Assembly (NCBI GenBank): GCA_051646925.1
Contig: JBOFDK010000021.1
Coordinates: 1-10,957 of the forward strand
Direction: 5' to 3'
DNA length: 10,957 nt
Origin: JBOFDK01 sp051646925
Lineage (GTDB): Bacteria; Bacillota; Clostridia; Lachnospirales; Cellulosilyticaceae
The translations under genes were made by a program, and so were the position numbers. Position 1 is the first letter of the stretch; each line of letters starts with the position of its first letter. Shown in pieces: positions 1-6,853 of this stretch. The notes beneath the pieces are model-generated. The model was not told the origin of the DNA and did not search any database. It worked only from the letters and a program-made list of their open reading frames with translations.

Positions 1-1
1 T

Positions 2-115
2 AGTGTAGTATCACTTAACGAATACACTAATATGTACCATTCGTTGTATGGGAATTTAAGCCCTCGGACTACTATATCAAACCAAAGTAGCTTTAAGCAA
101 AATGGAGTAGGATGA
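2..115 (+). CDS. Possible 3' tail of an unidentified upstream gene
   Basis: One frame stays open from the window edge through 37 codons to a TGA at 113-115. The encoded tail is polar (rich in Ser, Asn, Thr and Gln) and ends FKQNGVG. I do not recognise it. Its codon choice is unlike the genes that follow: it uses AAC and TAC freely, plus CGG and GGG, and it ends in TGA in a region where most genes stop with TAA or TAG. It could be the real end of a gene that begins outside the window, or a chance open frame. The sequence to the left would settle this. Confidence 0.2.
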   Translation, partial: SVVSLNEYTNMYHSLYGNLSPRTTISNQSSFKQNGVG

Positions 116-141
116 ACAGGGAATTAAACATACTTTATAAA
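113..141 (+). promoter_or_regulatory. Weak candidate promoter for the rsmF operon
   Basis: TGAACA (113-118) and TATAAA (136-141) are separated by 17 bases and would start a transcript about 25 bases before rsmF. The -35 box matches the consensus at only four positions. A second TATAAG lies at 146-151. This is the best sigma-A-like pair seen in the first 170 bases, but chance matches are common in AT-rich DNA. Confidence 0.2.
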
Positions 142-171
142 GTTCTATAAGGTTTTGGCAACGGGCAATTG

Positions 172-1527
172 ATGAAGTTACCAGAGAAATTTGAAGAAAA
201 GATGAAAAATTTGTTAGGTGAAACGTATGATGAATACAAAGCTAGTTATGATTTACCAAAATATCAAGGAATTCGTATAAATACGCTAAAGTTAAATATC
301 GAAGAATGGGAAAAAATAAATCCATTTGATGATTTAGAGCCAGTTCCTTGGTGTAATGAGGGCTTTTATTATACAAATAGTACGCCAACTAAACATCCCT
401 TTTATTATGCAGGATTATACTACGTTCAAGAACCTAGTGCGATGGCACCAGGAAGTTTTTTACCTATAACAGATGGAGATAAAGTTTTAGATTTATGCGC
501 AGCACCTGGAGGAAAGACGACACAAGTAGCTGCAAAACTTAATCAAACAGGAATTATAATAAGTAATGATATTAGTCCATCAAGAGCTCAATCATTAGCA
601 AAAAATGTCGAAAATTTCGGTATAAGAAATGCAATAGTAACAAGCGAAGCACCACATAAGCTTGCAGAAAAATGGCCAGAGTATTTTGATAAAATATTAA
701 TTGATGCACCATGCTCAGGTGAAGGTATGTTTAGAAAAGATGAAGCGGCTATTAAAAGTTGGGAAACTCATGGTACTGAGTATTGCACAGTTTTACAACA
801 AGAAATTTTAGAACAAGCACACCTTATGTTAAAAGAAAATGGTATGATGCTTTATTCAACGTGCACATTTGCACCAGAAGAAAATGAAATTATGATAGGA
901 CATTTTTTAAAAGAACATCCAGAATATAGTATAGTGCCGCTTAAAGGCATCGGAGGTATACAACAAGGTATGCCGAACTGGGCAGATGGAAATAAAGATT
1001 TGGAGGGGGCATTAAGACTTTGGCCACATCATCTAAAGGGAGAAGGGCATTTTGTATGTTTGCTTAAAAAAAATAAAGGCTTAGGAAAGCAAACAAAACC
1101 ACTTGAAAATGTGAAACCGATAGATGAGCTTCAAGAAGTAGCTGCATTTATAAAAGAGCATATTAAAACAAGTGAGAAATTATTAGTAACACAAATTAAT
1201 GAACGTGTATATATGGTGTCTAAAGATGCACCAACGCTAAAAGGATTAAGAGTACTAAAAAGTGGAATGATGATAGGCGTTTTAAAAAATAAACGATTTG
1301 AACCATCACATAGTTTAGCACTTAGTTATAAGCTTGAACAATTTAATCATTATATAGAGTTAGAAGAATTAGAGGCACTAAAATATTTAAAAGGCGAAAC
1401 ATTACTTGTTGATGCCCCAAAAGGTTATCATATTGTATCGTTTAAAAATCATCCTTTAGGATGGGTAAAAAGTGTAAATGGATTATTAAAAAATCAGTAT
1501 CCGCCGACATGGCGACTTATGAGGTAA
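172..1527 (+). CDS. rsmF: RsmB/NOP-family (RsmF-type) rRNA m5C methyltransferase
   Basis: S-adenosylmethionine-dependent 5-methylcytosine methyltransferase of the RsmF/YebU branch, expected to act on 16S rRNA in the cytoplasm. The N-terminal helper segment (MKLPEKFEEKM) leads into the Rossmann core. The SAM-binding motif LDLCAAPGGKTTQ lies near residues 107-119. The two family cysteines are Cys181 in DAPCSGEGMFRK and Cys231 in YSTCTFAPEENE. The C-terminal third (about residues 290-451) fits the RsmF C-terminal domains, with a PUA-like RNA-binding end. The length of 451 aa is normal for the Firmicutes form. The ATG at 172 was chosen because relatives begin with a short Met-x-Leu-Pro leader; a TTG directly before it (169) is the alternative. 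The ribosome site is poor (ACGGG at 161-165). First gene of an operon with rsuA (5-base gap) and a HAD phosphatase. The family is certain, the exact target cytosines are not. Confidence 0.88.
   Translation: MKLPEKFEEKMKNLLGETYDEYKASYDLPKYQGIRINTLKLNIEEWEKINPFDDLEPVPWCNEGFYYTNSTPTKHPFYYAGLYYVQEPSAMAPGSFLPITDGDKVLDLCAAPGGKTTQVAAKLNQTGIIISNDISPSRAQSLAKNVENFGIRNAIVTSEAPHKLAEKWPEYFDKILIDAPCSGEGMFRKDEAAIKSWETHGTEYCTVLQQEILEQAHLMLKENGMMLYSTCTFAPEENEIMIGHFLKEHPEYSIVPLKGIGGIQQGMPNWADGNKDLEGALRLWPHHLKGEGHFVCLLKKNKGLGKQTKPLENVKPIDELQEVAAFIKEHIKTSEKLLVTQINERVYMVSKDAPTLKGLRVLKSGMMIGVLKNKRFEPSHSLALSYKLEQFNHYIELEELEALKYLKGETLLVDAPKGYHIVSFKNHPLGWVKSVNGLLKNQYPPTWRLMR
1521..1524 (+). promoter_or_regulatory. 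Ribosome binding site that fixes the rsuA start
   Basis: GAGG lies inside the last two codons of rsmF and is 8 bases before the ATG at 1533. The other in-frame candidates at 1461 (inside rsmF, no site) and 1542 (17 bases away) are worse. The arrangement suggests translational coupling with rsmF. Confidence 0.6.
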
Positions 1528-1532
1528 AAAAA

Positions 1533-2249
1533 ATGAAAAAAATGAGATTAGATAAAATACTCGTGCATATAGGCGTAGGGTCTAGAAGTGAAGTGCAAAA
1601 ATTAATCAAAAGTAAAAAAGTAAAAGTTGATGATGAAGTTGTAAAAAAACCAGAAATGTCAATTGACCCAGAAACAAATATACAAGTTATGGGTGAAGAT
1701 GTTAAGTATAAGCCGCATTACCATTTTATTATGAATAAACCAGAAGGCGTTATTACAGCGACAGAAGATGCAGTGCATGAAACAGTACTTGATTTGATGG
1801 ATGTAATAGATCAAAATAAAGGAATTGCACCTGTTGGAAGATTAGATAAAGATACAGAAGGCTTGTTAATACTGACAACTGATGGACAATTAAACCACAA
1901 ATTACTATCACCAAAAAAACATATTGATAAAGTTTATTATGCAAAAATACAAGGATGCGTTACGGATGAAGATGTTATAGCTTTTGAAGAGGGTATTACT
2001 ATTGGAAATTATAAGTGTATGTCAGCAAAACTTGAAATTTTAAATAGCGGAGAACAATCAGAAGTACACATTACAATTCGTGAAGGTAAATTTCACCAAG
2101 TTAAACGAATGATGCATAGCGTTGGCAAAGAAGTTATTTATCTAGAAAGAATTCAAATGGGCGGATTAACACTTCCAACAGATTTAGAGCGCGGAGAATA
2201 TCGAGAACTTACAGATGTAGAATTAAAGTGTTTGCAAGGTGATTTATAG
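1533..2249 (+). CDS. rsuA: 16S rRNA pseudouridine synthase, RsuA/RluB/E/F family
   Basis: Converts a uridine in rRNA to pseudouridine; the RsuA type modifies U516 (E. coli numbering) of 16S rRNA. An N-terminal S4 RNA-binding domain (about residues 4-50, MRLDKILVHIGVGSRSEVQ) is followed by the catalytic domain. The signature GRLDKDTEGLLILT contains the catalytic Asp105, and HQVKRMMHSVGKEV near the end matches the conserved C-terminal motif. At 238 aa the length is typical. An upstream in-frame ATG at 1461 would add 24 residues encoded within rsmF and is rejected because those residues are not part of the S4 domain and lack a ribosome site. The gene starts 5 bases after rsmF, and its stop codon directly abuts the next start (TAGATG). 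RluB, RluE and RluF share the fold, so the target base is inferred. Confidence 0.85.
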   Translation: MKKMRLDKILVHIGVGSRSEVQKLIKSKKVKVDDEVVKKPEMSIDPETNIQVMGEDVKYKPHYHFIMNKPEGVITATEDAVHETVLDLMDVIDQNKGIAPVGRLDKDTEGLLILTTDGQLNHKLLSPKKHIDKVYYAKIQGCVTDEDVIAFEEGITIGNYKCMSAKLEILNSGEQSEVHITIREGKFHQVKRMMHSVGKEVIYLERIQMGGLTLPTDLERGEYRELTDVELKCLQGDL

Positions 2250-2915
2250 ATGAGTAATAAATATGACGCAGTAATTTTTGATCTTGATGGTACGCTAATT
2301 GATTCGATGTGGGTTTGGAAAAAAATTGATGAAGTATTTTGTGAAACACATAAAATTACTTTGCCAATAGATATAGATAATGAACTTGAAGGAAAAAGTT
2401 TTACAGAAACAGCACATTTTTTCAAAGAAAGATTTGAACTTGTTGTTTCGGTAGAAGAAATTAAAGAACATTGGAATGAACTAGCATTTACCTTTTATAC
2501 ATCGGAAGTACATTTGAAAACAGGGGTTATGACATTTTTAGAATATTTAAAAGAACGAAATATAAAAATGGGTATAGCAACAAGTAATAGTACGTATTTG
2601 GTTATGGCAGTACTCAAATATTTAAAAATTGAACAATTTTTTGATTTTGTATGTACATCTTGTGAAGTAGAAAAAGGTAAGCCACATCCATTTGTATATT
2701 TGAAAGTAGCAGAAAAATTAGATATTTTACCAGAAAAATGTTTAGTTTTTGAAGATGTTGCGAATGGAATTCGCGCAGGAAAAAATGCAGGTATGGACGT
2801 ATGGGCAGTAAATGATGGGCAAGATGAAAAGGTTATTGAAATTCTTAAAAATTTAGCAGATGATTTTGTAGATGATTATGACGAAGTATTAATGAAGTTT
2901 AAAAACTTAAACTAA
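2250..2915 (+). CDS. HAD-superfamily phosphatase (beta-phosphoglucomutase-like, subfamily IA)
   Basis: A cytoplasmic Mg2+-dependent phosphohydrolase or phosphomutase of 221 aa. All four HAD motifs are present. Motif I is FDLDGTLIDS, with nucleophile Asp11 and acid/base Asp13. Motif II is GIATSNS (Thr111/Ser112). Motif III is Lys144 in EKGKPHP. Motif IV is FEDVANGI, with Glu168 and Asp169. A helical cap lies between motifs I and II, about residues 18-85. The substrate cannot be read from the sequence; sugar phosphates or phosphoglycolate-like compounds are usual in this subfamily. Translation starts right after the rsuA stop, with AAGGTG at 2236-2241 as the ribosome site inside rsuA, so it is the third gene of the operon. 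The terminator at 3087-3125 ends the unit. HAD genes are often found beside unrelated housekeeping genes, so the operon does not prove a role in rRNA modification. Confidence 0.85.
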   Translation: MSNKYDAVIFDLDGTLIDSMWVWKKIDEVFCETHKITLPIDIDNELEGKSFTETAHFFKERFELVVSVEEIKEHWNELAFTFYTSEVHLKTGVMTFLEYLKERNIKMGIATSNSTYLVMAVLKYLKIEQFFDFVCTSCEVEKGKPHPFVYLKVAEKLDILPEKCLVFEDVANGIRAGKNAGMDVWAVNDGQDEKVIEILKNLADDFVDDYDEVLMKFKNLN

Positions 2916-2928
2916 TATGTAGTTATTT

Positions 2929-3024
2929 ATGCATAAGAAATTAAATGTATATAAACTTAAATGCATAAGAAATTAAATGTATATAAACTTAAATGCATAA
3001 GAAATTAAATGTATATAAACTTAA
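2929..3024 (+). repeat. Three perfect tandem copies of a 32-bp repeat
   Basis: Copies lie at 2929-2960, 2961-2992 and 2993-3024, with no mismatches and no spacer. Each begins with the palindrome ATGCAT and ends with TTAAATGTATATAAACTTAA, an imperfect 20-bp palindrome (8 of 10 pairs match) centred on TATATA. The array begins 14 bases after the HAD stop codon. A short match to the unit's end (AAACTTAA, 2903-2910) occurs in the last HAD codons. Its function is unknown. It may be iteron-like protein-binding DNA or a simple minisatellite. Confidence 0.95.
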
Positions 3025-3086
3025 ATATTTTGCAATTTAACTTGCAAGTAATATTAAGATGATTGACAAATTGAAGATTAAATTAT

Positions 3087-3125
3087 AAAAAAAAGAACTA
3101 TCGACACAAAGATAGTTCTTTTTTT
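3087..3125 (+). terminator. Strong rho-independent terminator after the HAD gene
   Basis: The arms GAACTATC (3095-3102) and GATAGTTC (3111-3118) form a perfect 8-bp stem around an 8-base loop. Eight A residues precede it and seven T residues follow, so the stem can extend by A-U pairs and the element could act on either strand. It closes the rsmF-rsuA-HAD unit and insulates rnfC. Confidence 0.9.
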
Positions 3126-3245
3126 GAATATTTTAAATAAAAATAAAAAGAGAGTATGCCAAGCTTTATGCAGGATAATGCTAGATTTAACAAAAAATAC
3201 AAAATGTTTAAATAGTAGAAAAAAAGTTTATAAAGAAAACGTATG

Positions 3246-3274
3246 TTGAGAAAAGTGTGAAAAAGCTTTATACT
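3246..3274 (+). promoter_or_regulatory. Likely sigma-A promoter of the rnf operon
   Basis: TTGAGA (3246-3251) and TATACT (3269-3274) each match the consensus at five of six positions and are exactly 17 bases apart. Transcription would start near 3281 and give a leader of roughly 57 bases before rnfC. Two overlapping perfect TATAAT hexamers follow at 3281-3286 and 3287-3292 but have no good -35 box at the right distance; they could be alternative -10 elements. Confidence 0.6.
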
Positions 3275-3278
3275 AAAG
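3266..3278 (+). promoter_or_regulatory. Inverted repeat over the rnf -10 box
   Basis: CTTTA-TAC-TAAAG is a perfect 5-bp dyad with a 3-base centre that covers the whole -10 hexamer. The position would suit a repressor operator. It does not resemble the Rex box, and so short a dyad can arise by chance in AT-rich DNA. Confidence 0.3.
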
Positions 3279-3337
3279 TATATAATTATAATGTATTGGA
3301 AAAATATACAAATAAGAGGATTGAAAGGGGAAGCTAG

Positions 3338-4663
3338 ATGAAGAGATTTAGTTTTAAAAAAGGTATTCATCCGAAATACAATAAAGATGAAACTTGTAAT
3401 AAGGCAATTGAAATATTAATGCCCGGCTTGGAACTTGTATTTCCTATGCAACAACACATAGGCGCTCCGTGTAAACCAACTGTAAAAAAAGGTGATCGTG
3501 TATTAGTTGGTCAATGTATAGGAGAAGTAGATGCATATGTATCAGCAGCAATTTTTAGTAGTGTATCTGGTACTGTAAAGGCAGTAGAAGATAGAATGAC
3601 TGGAATGGGGATTAAAGTAATTTCAGTAGTTGTTGAAAATGATGGATTATTTGAATCGGCAGAATCATTAAAAAATGATGAAGTTATAGATTATACAAAA
3701 TTAACAGCTGAGATGATTGTTGAAAAAGTTAAAAATGCCGGATTAGTTGGTATGGGTGGAGCAACTTTTCCAACACATATAAAATTAAATCCACCAAAAG
3801 ATAAAGTAATAAAACATATTATCGTAAATGGAGCGGAGTGTGAACCTTATTTAACTTCGGATCATCGTTTAATGTTAGAAGAAAGTGAAAGAATTATAGA
3901 GGGAATTAAAATATTATTACATATGTTTCCAGAATCAGCAGCTTATATAGGTGTTGAAGATAATAAAATAGATGCAATTCAAGAACTTGAAAAAAATTGC
4001 TTAAATGAACAAAAAATAAAGATAATACCGTTAAATACAAAATATCCACAAGGCTCAGAAAAACATCTAATTTATTCGGTTACAAAAAAAGAAGTGCCAG
4101 GTGGTAAATTACCGGCAGATATTGGATGCATAGTACTTAACGTTGATTCAATTGTAGCAATATGGAGAGCAGTTACAAAAAACAGACCTATTATACGAAG
4201 AATTGTAACAATTCAAGGAAGTGGTGTTGCAAATCCTGTCAATGTAAAAGTACGATTAGGCACTAGTTATAGAGAATTATTAGAATATGCAAAATGGGAT
4301 GAAGATTCTGTTGTGAAAGTAATTTCAGGTGGACCTATGATGGGGCAAACAATTTCATCAGTTGATATACCTGTTGTAAAAGGAACATCAGCAATTTTAT
4401 GTTTCACCGAAAAAGAAGTAACAAAAACTAGTGAATATAATTGTCTAAGGTGCGGAAAATGTGTTGAAGTATGCCCTATGAGACTTATACCTAGTACGCT
4501 AAACCAAGATGCATTATTAGAACAGGATGAACATTTTTTAGAAATGTCTGGAATGGATTGTATTGAATGTGGTTGTTGTTCGTATATTTGTCCATCTAAA
4601 CGTCATTTAGTGCAAAGTATTCGAACGGAAAAAAATAAAATTCGCCAAAAGCAAAGCAAATAA
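3338..4663 (+). CDS. rnfC: Rnf complex subunit RnfC (NADH/NAD+ and electron-transfer subunit)
   Basis: Peripheral cytoplasmic subunit of the ferredoxin:NAD+ oxidoreductase; it exchanges electrons with NAD+ through FMN and Fe-S centres. At 441 aa it is the compact clostridial form, without the long C-terminal extension of proteobacterial RnfC. The N-terminal FKKGIHP motif starts the barrel-like domain. A glycine-rich flavin/nucleotide region, GLVGMGGATFPTHIKL (residues 135-150), is followed by NGAECEPY and a central SLBB-like region. Two [4Fe-4S] sites follow: Cys369, 372, 375, 379 (CLRCGKCVEVCP) and Cys408, 411, 414, 418 (CIECGCCSYICP). It is the first gene of the rnf operon, with the promoter at 3246-3274 and a good ribosome site. 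rnfD follows 13 bases after the stop. Confidence 0.97.
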   Translation: MKRFSFKKGIHPKYNKDETCNKAIEILMPGLELVFPMQQHIGAPCKPTVKKGDRVLVGQCIGEVDAYVSAAIFSSVSGTVKAVEDRMTGMGIKVISVVVENDGLFESAESLKNDEVIDYTKLTAEMIVEKVKNAGLVGMGGATFPTHIKLNPPKDKVIKHIIVNGAECEPYLTSDHRLMLEESERIIEGIKILLHMFPESAAYIGVEDNKIDAIQELEKNCLNEQKIKIIPLNTKYPQGSEKHLIYSVTKKEVPGGKLPADIGCIVLNVDSIVAIWRAVTKNRPIIRRIVTIQGSGVANPVNVKVRLGTSYRELLEYAKWDEDSVVKVISGGPMMGQTISSVDIPVVKGTSAILCFTEKEVTKTSEYNCLRCGKCVEVCPMRLIPSTLNQDALLEQDEHFLEMSGMDCIECGCCSYICPSKRHLVQSIRTEKNKIRQKQSK

Positions 4664-4676
4664 AGGAGAATGATTT

Positions 4677-5684
4677 ATGGATAAACTACTTCATGTATCA
4701 CCATCACCACATACACATGCAAAACATAATGTTCAAAGTGTTATGAGAGATGTAATTATAGCACTTATTCCAGCGTTACTTGTTTCGATTTACTTTTTTG
4801 GATTTCGTGCACTAGGAGTTGTTTTTGTAACAACTATATCATGTGTAGCTTTTGAAGCGTTGTGGGTGAAATATACAAAGCAACAAACAAGCATCAAAGA
4901 TTTAAGTGCAATAGTAACAGGTATTTTACTAGCATTTAATATGCCGGCTAATGTTCCAATTTATGTGCCGATTGTCGGAAGTTTTGTAGCTGTTATATTA
5001 GCAAAAGGATTATTTGGTGGTATCGGGCAAAACTTTATTAATCCAGCTTTAGCAGCACGTGCTTTTTTATTAGCAGCATATCCGACTGCGATGACAACAT
5101 TTGGTCCATATAACGGCGGCATTGTTGATATAAATACAATTATTCCAACAAGAAGTATGGATATGTTATCTGGAGTTTCGGAAACTATTGATGTTATATC
5201 ACAAGCAACACCACTTGCATTATTTAAAGAGTATGGAATAGTTGCAACTCCATCAGTAATGGATGCATTTATTGGAAATATTAATGGTTGTATAGGGGAA
5301 GTTTCTGCACTAGCATTATTATTGGGCGGATTATATCTTATTTATAGAAAAATAATTACATGGCATATTCCAGTTTGTTATTTAGGAAGTATATTTATTG
5401 TCGGAGTTATATCTGGGAATGGAATACAAGCAAGTTTGTATTCATTAATGCTAGGTGGTGCGATATTAGGTGCATTTTTCATGGCGACTGATTATACTAC
5501 AACACCTATGACAATTAAAGGACAGGTGATTTTTGCGGTATCAGCAGGTCTTATTGCAGGTATTATTCGTACATATGGTGGATATCCAGAAGGGGTAAGT
5601 TATAGTATTTTATTGATGAATCTTTGTGTTCCACTCATTGATCGATATGTTAAAAATACGCCATTTGGGAGGAAGAAAGCATGA
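4677..5684 (+). CDS. rnfD: Rnf complex subunit RnfD (membrane, FMN-binding)
   Basis: Integral membrane subunit, homologous to NqrB, that takes part in ion translocation. The 335-aa protein begins MDKLLHVSPSPHTH, the usual RnfD N-terminus, and contains many hydrophobic segments (first about residues 24-60, last near 300-325). The conserved membrane motif GGIGQNFINPALAARAF is intact. Thr178 in the S-x-A-T-P-L motif (here SQATPL) aligns with the threonine that carries covalent FMN in characterised RnfD and NqrB proteins. The ribosome site AAGGAG (4663-4668) is 8 bases before the ATG. Its stop overlaps the rnfG start (ATGA), so the two are translationally coupled. Ion specificity (H+ or Na+) cannot be decided from this sequence. 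Confidence 0.97.
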   Translation: MDKLLHVSPSPHTHAKHNVQSVMRDVIIALIPALLVSIYFFGFRALGVVFVTTISCVAFEALWVKYTKQQTSIKDLSAIVTGILLAFNMPANVPIYVPIVGSFVAVILAKGLFGGIGQNFINPALAARAFLLAAYPTAMTTFGPYNGGIVDINTIIPTRSMDMLSGVSETIDVISQATPLALFKEYGIVATPSVMDAFIGNINGCIGEVSALALLLGGLYLIYRKIITWHIPVCYLGSIFIVGVISGNGIQASLYSLMLGGAILGAFFMATDYTTTPMTIKGQVIFAVSAGLIAGIIRTYGGYPEGVSYSILLMNLCVPLIDRYVKNTPFGRKKA

Positions 5685-6247
5685 AAGAAACACTTAAATT
5701 AGGAGCAGTTTTATTTTGTATTACAGCAGTTTGTTCAGGATTGTTAGGACTTGTAAATAGTGTAACTAAGCCATTGATAGCTGAACGAAAACAAATGGCA
5801 ACTACAGAGGCTATTCAAAGACTAATACCAGAGGCAGATGATGTTATTAGCATAGATGGAGATGTAGATGCAGGCATTTTAGAAATTTATAATGCAACAC
5901 AAAACGATATGCCTGTTGGAACAGTTGTAAAGGTTATAGCAAATGGATACGGGGATGTTATTGAAATGCTTGTAGGTGTTGATTTGCAGCAAAATGTTAC
6001 TGGGGTAGAAATTCTTAGTCATGCAGAAACACCAGGTCTTGGCGCAAATTTAGAAAAACCGGAATTTATAGAACAATTCGTAGGTAAAATTTATGGAATT
6101 GATGCGAAAAAAGGAACAAGTAAAGATAATGAAATTTCAGCAATTACAGGAGCAACAATTACAAGTCAAGCAGTAGTTGACGGTGTAAACCAAGCTTTAG
6201 AATATGTTGCAAATATTTCAAATGATGTATTTAAGGGGGGAAACTAA
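5681..6247 (+). CDS. rnfG: Rnf complex subunit RnfG (covalent-FMN subunit)
   Basis: Membrane-anchored, mostly extracytoplasmic subunit, homologous to NqrC, that relays electrons through covalently bound FMN. One N-terminal membrane helix (about residues 7-26) is followed by an FMN-binding domain of the NqrC/RnfG type. The flavinylation motif appears as ITGATIT, with Thr159 the expected FMN-phosphoester site; the upstream HAETPGLGANLEKP is the other family landmark. At 188 aa it is of normal length. The start overlaps the rnfD stop by 4 bases, with GGGAGG (5667-5672) as the ribosome site. Attachment of FMN needs an ApbE-type transferase, which is not encoded in this window. Confidence 0.96.
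   Translation: MKETLKLGAVLFCITAVCSGLLGLVNSVTKPLIAERKQMATTEAIQRLIPEADDVISIDGDVDAGILEIYNATQNDMPVGTVVKVIANGYGDVIEMLVGVDLQQNVTGVEILSHAETPGLGANLEKPEFIEQFVGKIYGIDAKKGTSKDNEISAITGATITSQAVVDGVNQALEYVANISNDVFKGGN
6235..6240 (+). promoter_or_regulatory. Six-G ribosome binding site of rnfE
   Basis: A run of six G residues within the last codons of rnfG lies 7 bases before the GTG start of rnfE. It replaces the usual AGGAGG and is a homopolymer in otherwise AT-rich DNA. Confidence 0.7.
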
Positions 6248-6844
6248 GTGAAAATATTTAGTGAAAGACTTAAAACAGGCATTATTTCAGATAACCCAAT
6301 ATATATGCAAGTTTTGGGAATGTGTCCAACACTAGCTGTTACAACAAGTGTTGAAAATGCGGTAGGAATGGGACTTACGACAACAGCTGTTCTTGTATGT
6401 TCAAATATTGCAATTTCAATGCTTAAAAAATGGATTCCGGCTAAAATTCGAATTCCAGCTTTTATCGTAATTATAGCAAGTTTTGTAACGATGATGGACT
6501 TATTATTACAAGCATATATACCATCACTGCACTCACAGTTAGGTTTATTTATTCCGTTAATTGTTGTAAACTGTTTAATTCTTGCAAGAGCAGAAGCTTA
6601 TGCATCTAAAAATAAAATTTTACCATCTATGTTTGATGGTATAGGCATGGGACTTGGATTTACAGTAGGGCTTGCATCGATTGGTGTTGTTAGAGAATTA
6701 CTAGGAGTTGGTACTATTTTAGGATTTCAAGTGTTGCCAACTCAGTATGACCCAGCTATCATAATGATTTTAGCACCTGGTGCATTTTTTACATTAGGAA
6801 TTTTGATGGCACTACTAAATTTAGCAAAAGCTAAAAAACAATAG
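6248..6844 (+). CDS. rnfE: Rnf complex subunit RnfE (membrane)
   Basis: Integral membrane subunit of 198 aa with about six helices, homologous to NqrD/RsxE and related to RnfA. Cys26 (LGMCPTLAVT) and Cys109 (VVNCLILARAEA) match the two cysteines that, with two from RnfA, hold the intramembrane [2Fe-2S] cluster in known Rnf and Nqr structures. The family segment NAVGMGLTTTAVLVCSN follows the first motif. It starts with GTG, directly after the rnfG stop with no gap, and the next in-frame ATG (6305) would cut away the conserved N-terminus. rnfA follows 9 bases after the stop. Confidence 0.96.
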   Translation: MKIFSERLKTGIISDNPIYMQVLGMCPTLAVTTSVENAVGMGLTTTAVLVCSNIAISMLKKWIPAKIRIPAFIVIIASFVTMMDLLLQAYIPSLHSQLGLFIPLIVVNCLILARAEAYASKNKILPSMFDGIGMGLGFTVGLASIGVVRELLGVGTILGFQVLPTQYDPAIIMILAPGAFFTLGILMALLNLAKAKKQ

Positions 6845-6853
6845 GAGGCGGAC

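Larger units (their letters stand above)
2916..3337 (+). other. Intergenic region between the rRNA-modification operon and rnfC
   Basis: This 422-base stretch has no credible gene. From left to right it holds a three-copy 32-bp tandem repeat (2929-3024), an intrinsic terminator (3087-3125), about 120 very AT-rich bases without clear signals apart from a weak imperfect inverted repeat near 3162-3182, and the likely rnf promoter with an overlapping dyad (3246-3278). The rnfC ribosome site AAGGGG (3325-3330) sits 7 bases before its ATG. Confidence 0.85.

Noticed and set aside
112..150. 12-codon ORF in frame with rsmF, suggesting a broken rsmF N-terminus
   Set aside because: RsmF relatives start at the MKLPEKF-like sequence, so nothing is missing after the TAA at 148-150. 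There is also no good ribosome site for the short ORF.
1461..1532. N-terminal extension of the pseudouridine synthase
   Set aside because: The 24 extra codons overlap rsmF, lack a ribosome site and precede the natural start of the S4 domain.
2929..3024. CRISPR-like repeat array
   Set aside because: The 32-bp copies are directly contiguous, with no unique spacers and no cas genes nearby.
3063..3089. TTGACA and TATAAA pair resembling a promoter
   Set aside because: The spacing is only 15 bases and transcription would run straight into the terminator stem at 3095. It is most likely a chance match.
3240..3300. Rex (NADH-sensing repressor) operator at the rnf promoter
   Set aside because: Only an isolated GTGTGAA half-site occurs; the required TTGTGAA-type inverted repeat is not present.
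3098..3370. Minus-strand 90-codon ORF in the gap before rnfC
   Set aside because: It runs through the terminator and the rnf promoter and over the rnfC start. Its Phe, Leu, Ile and Tyr richness is what AT-rich DNA gives in a wrong frame.
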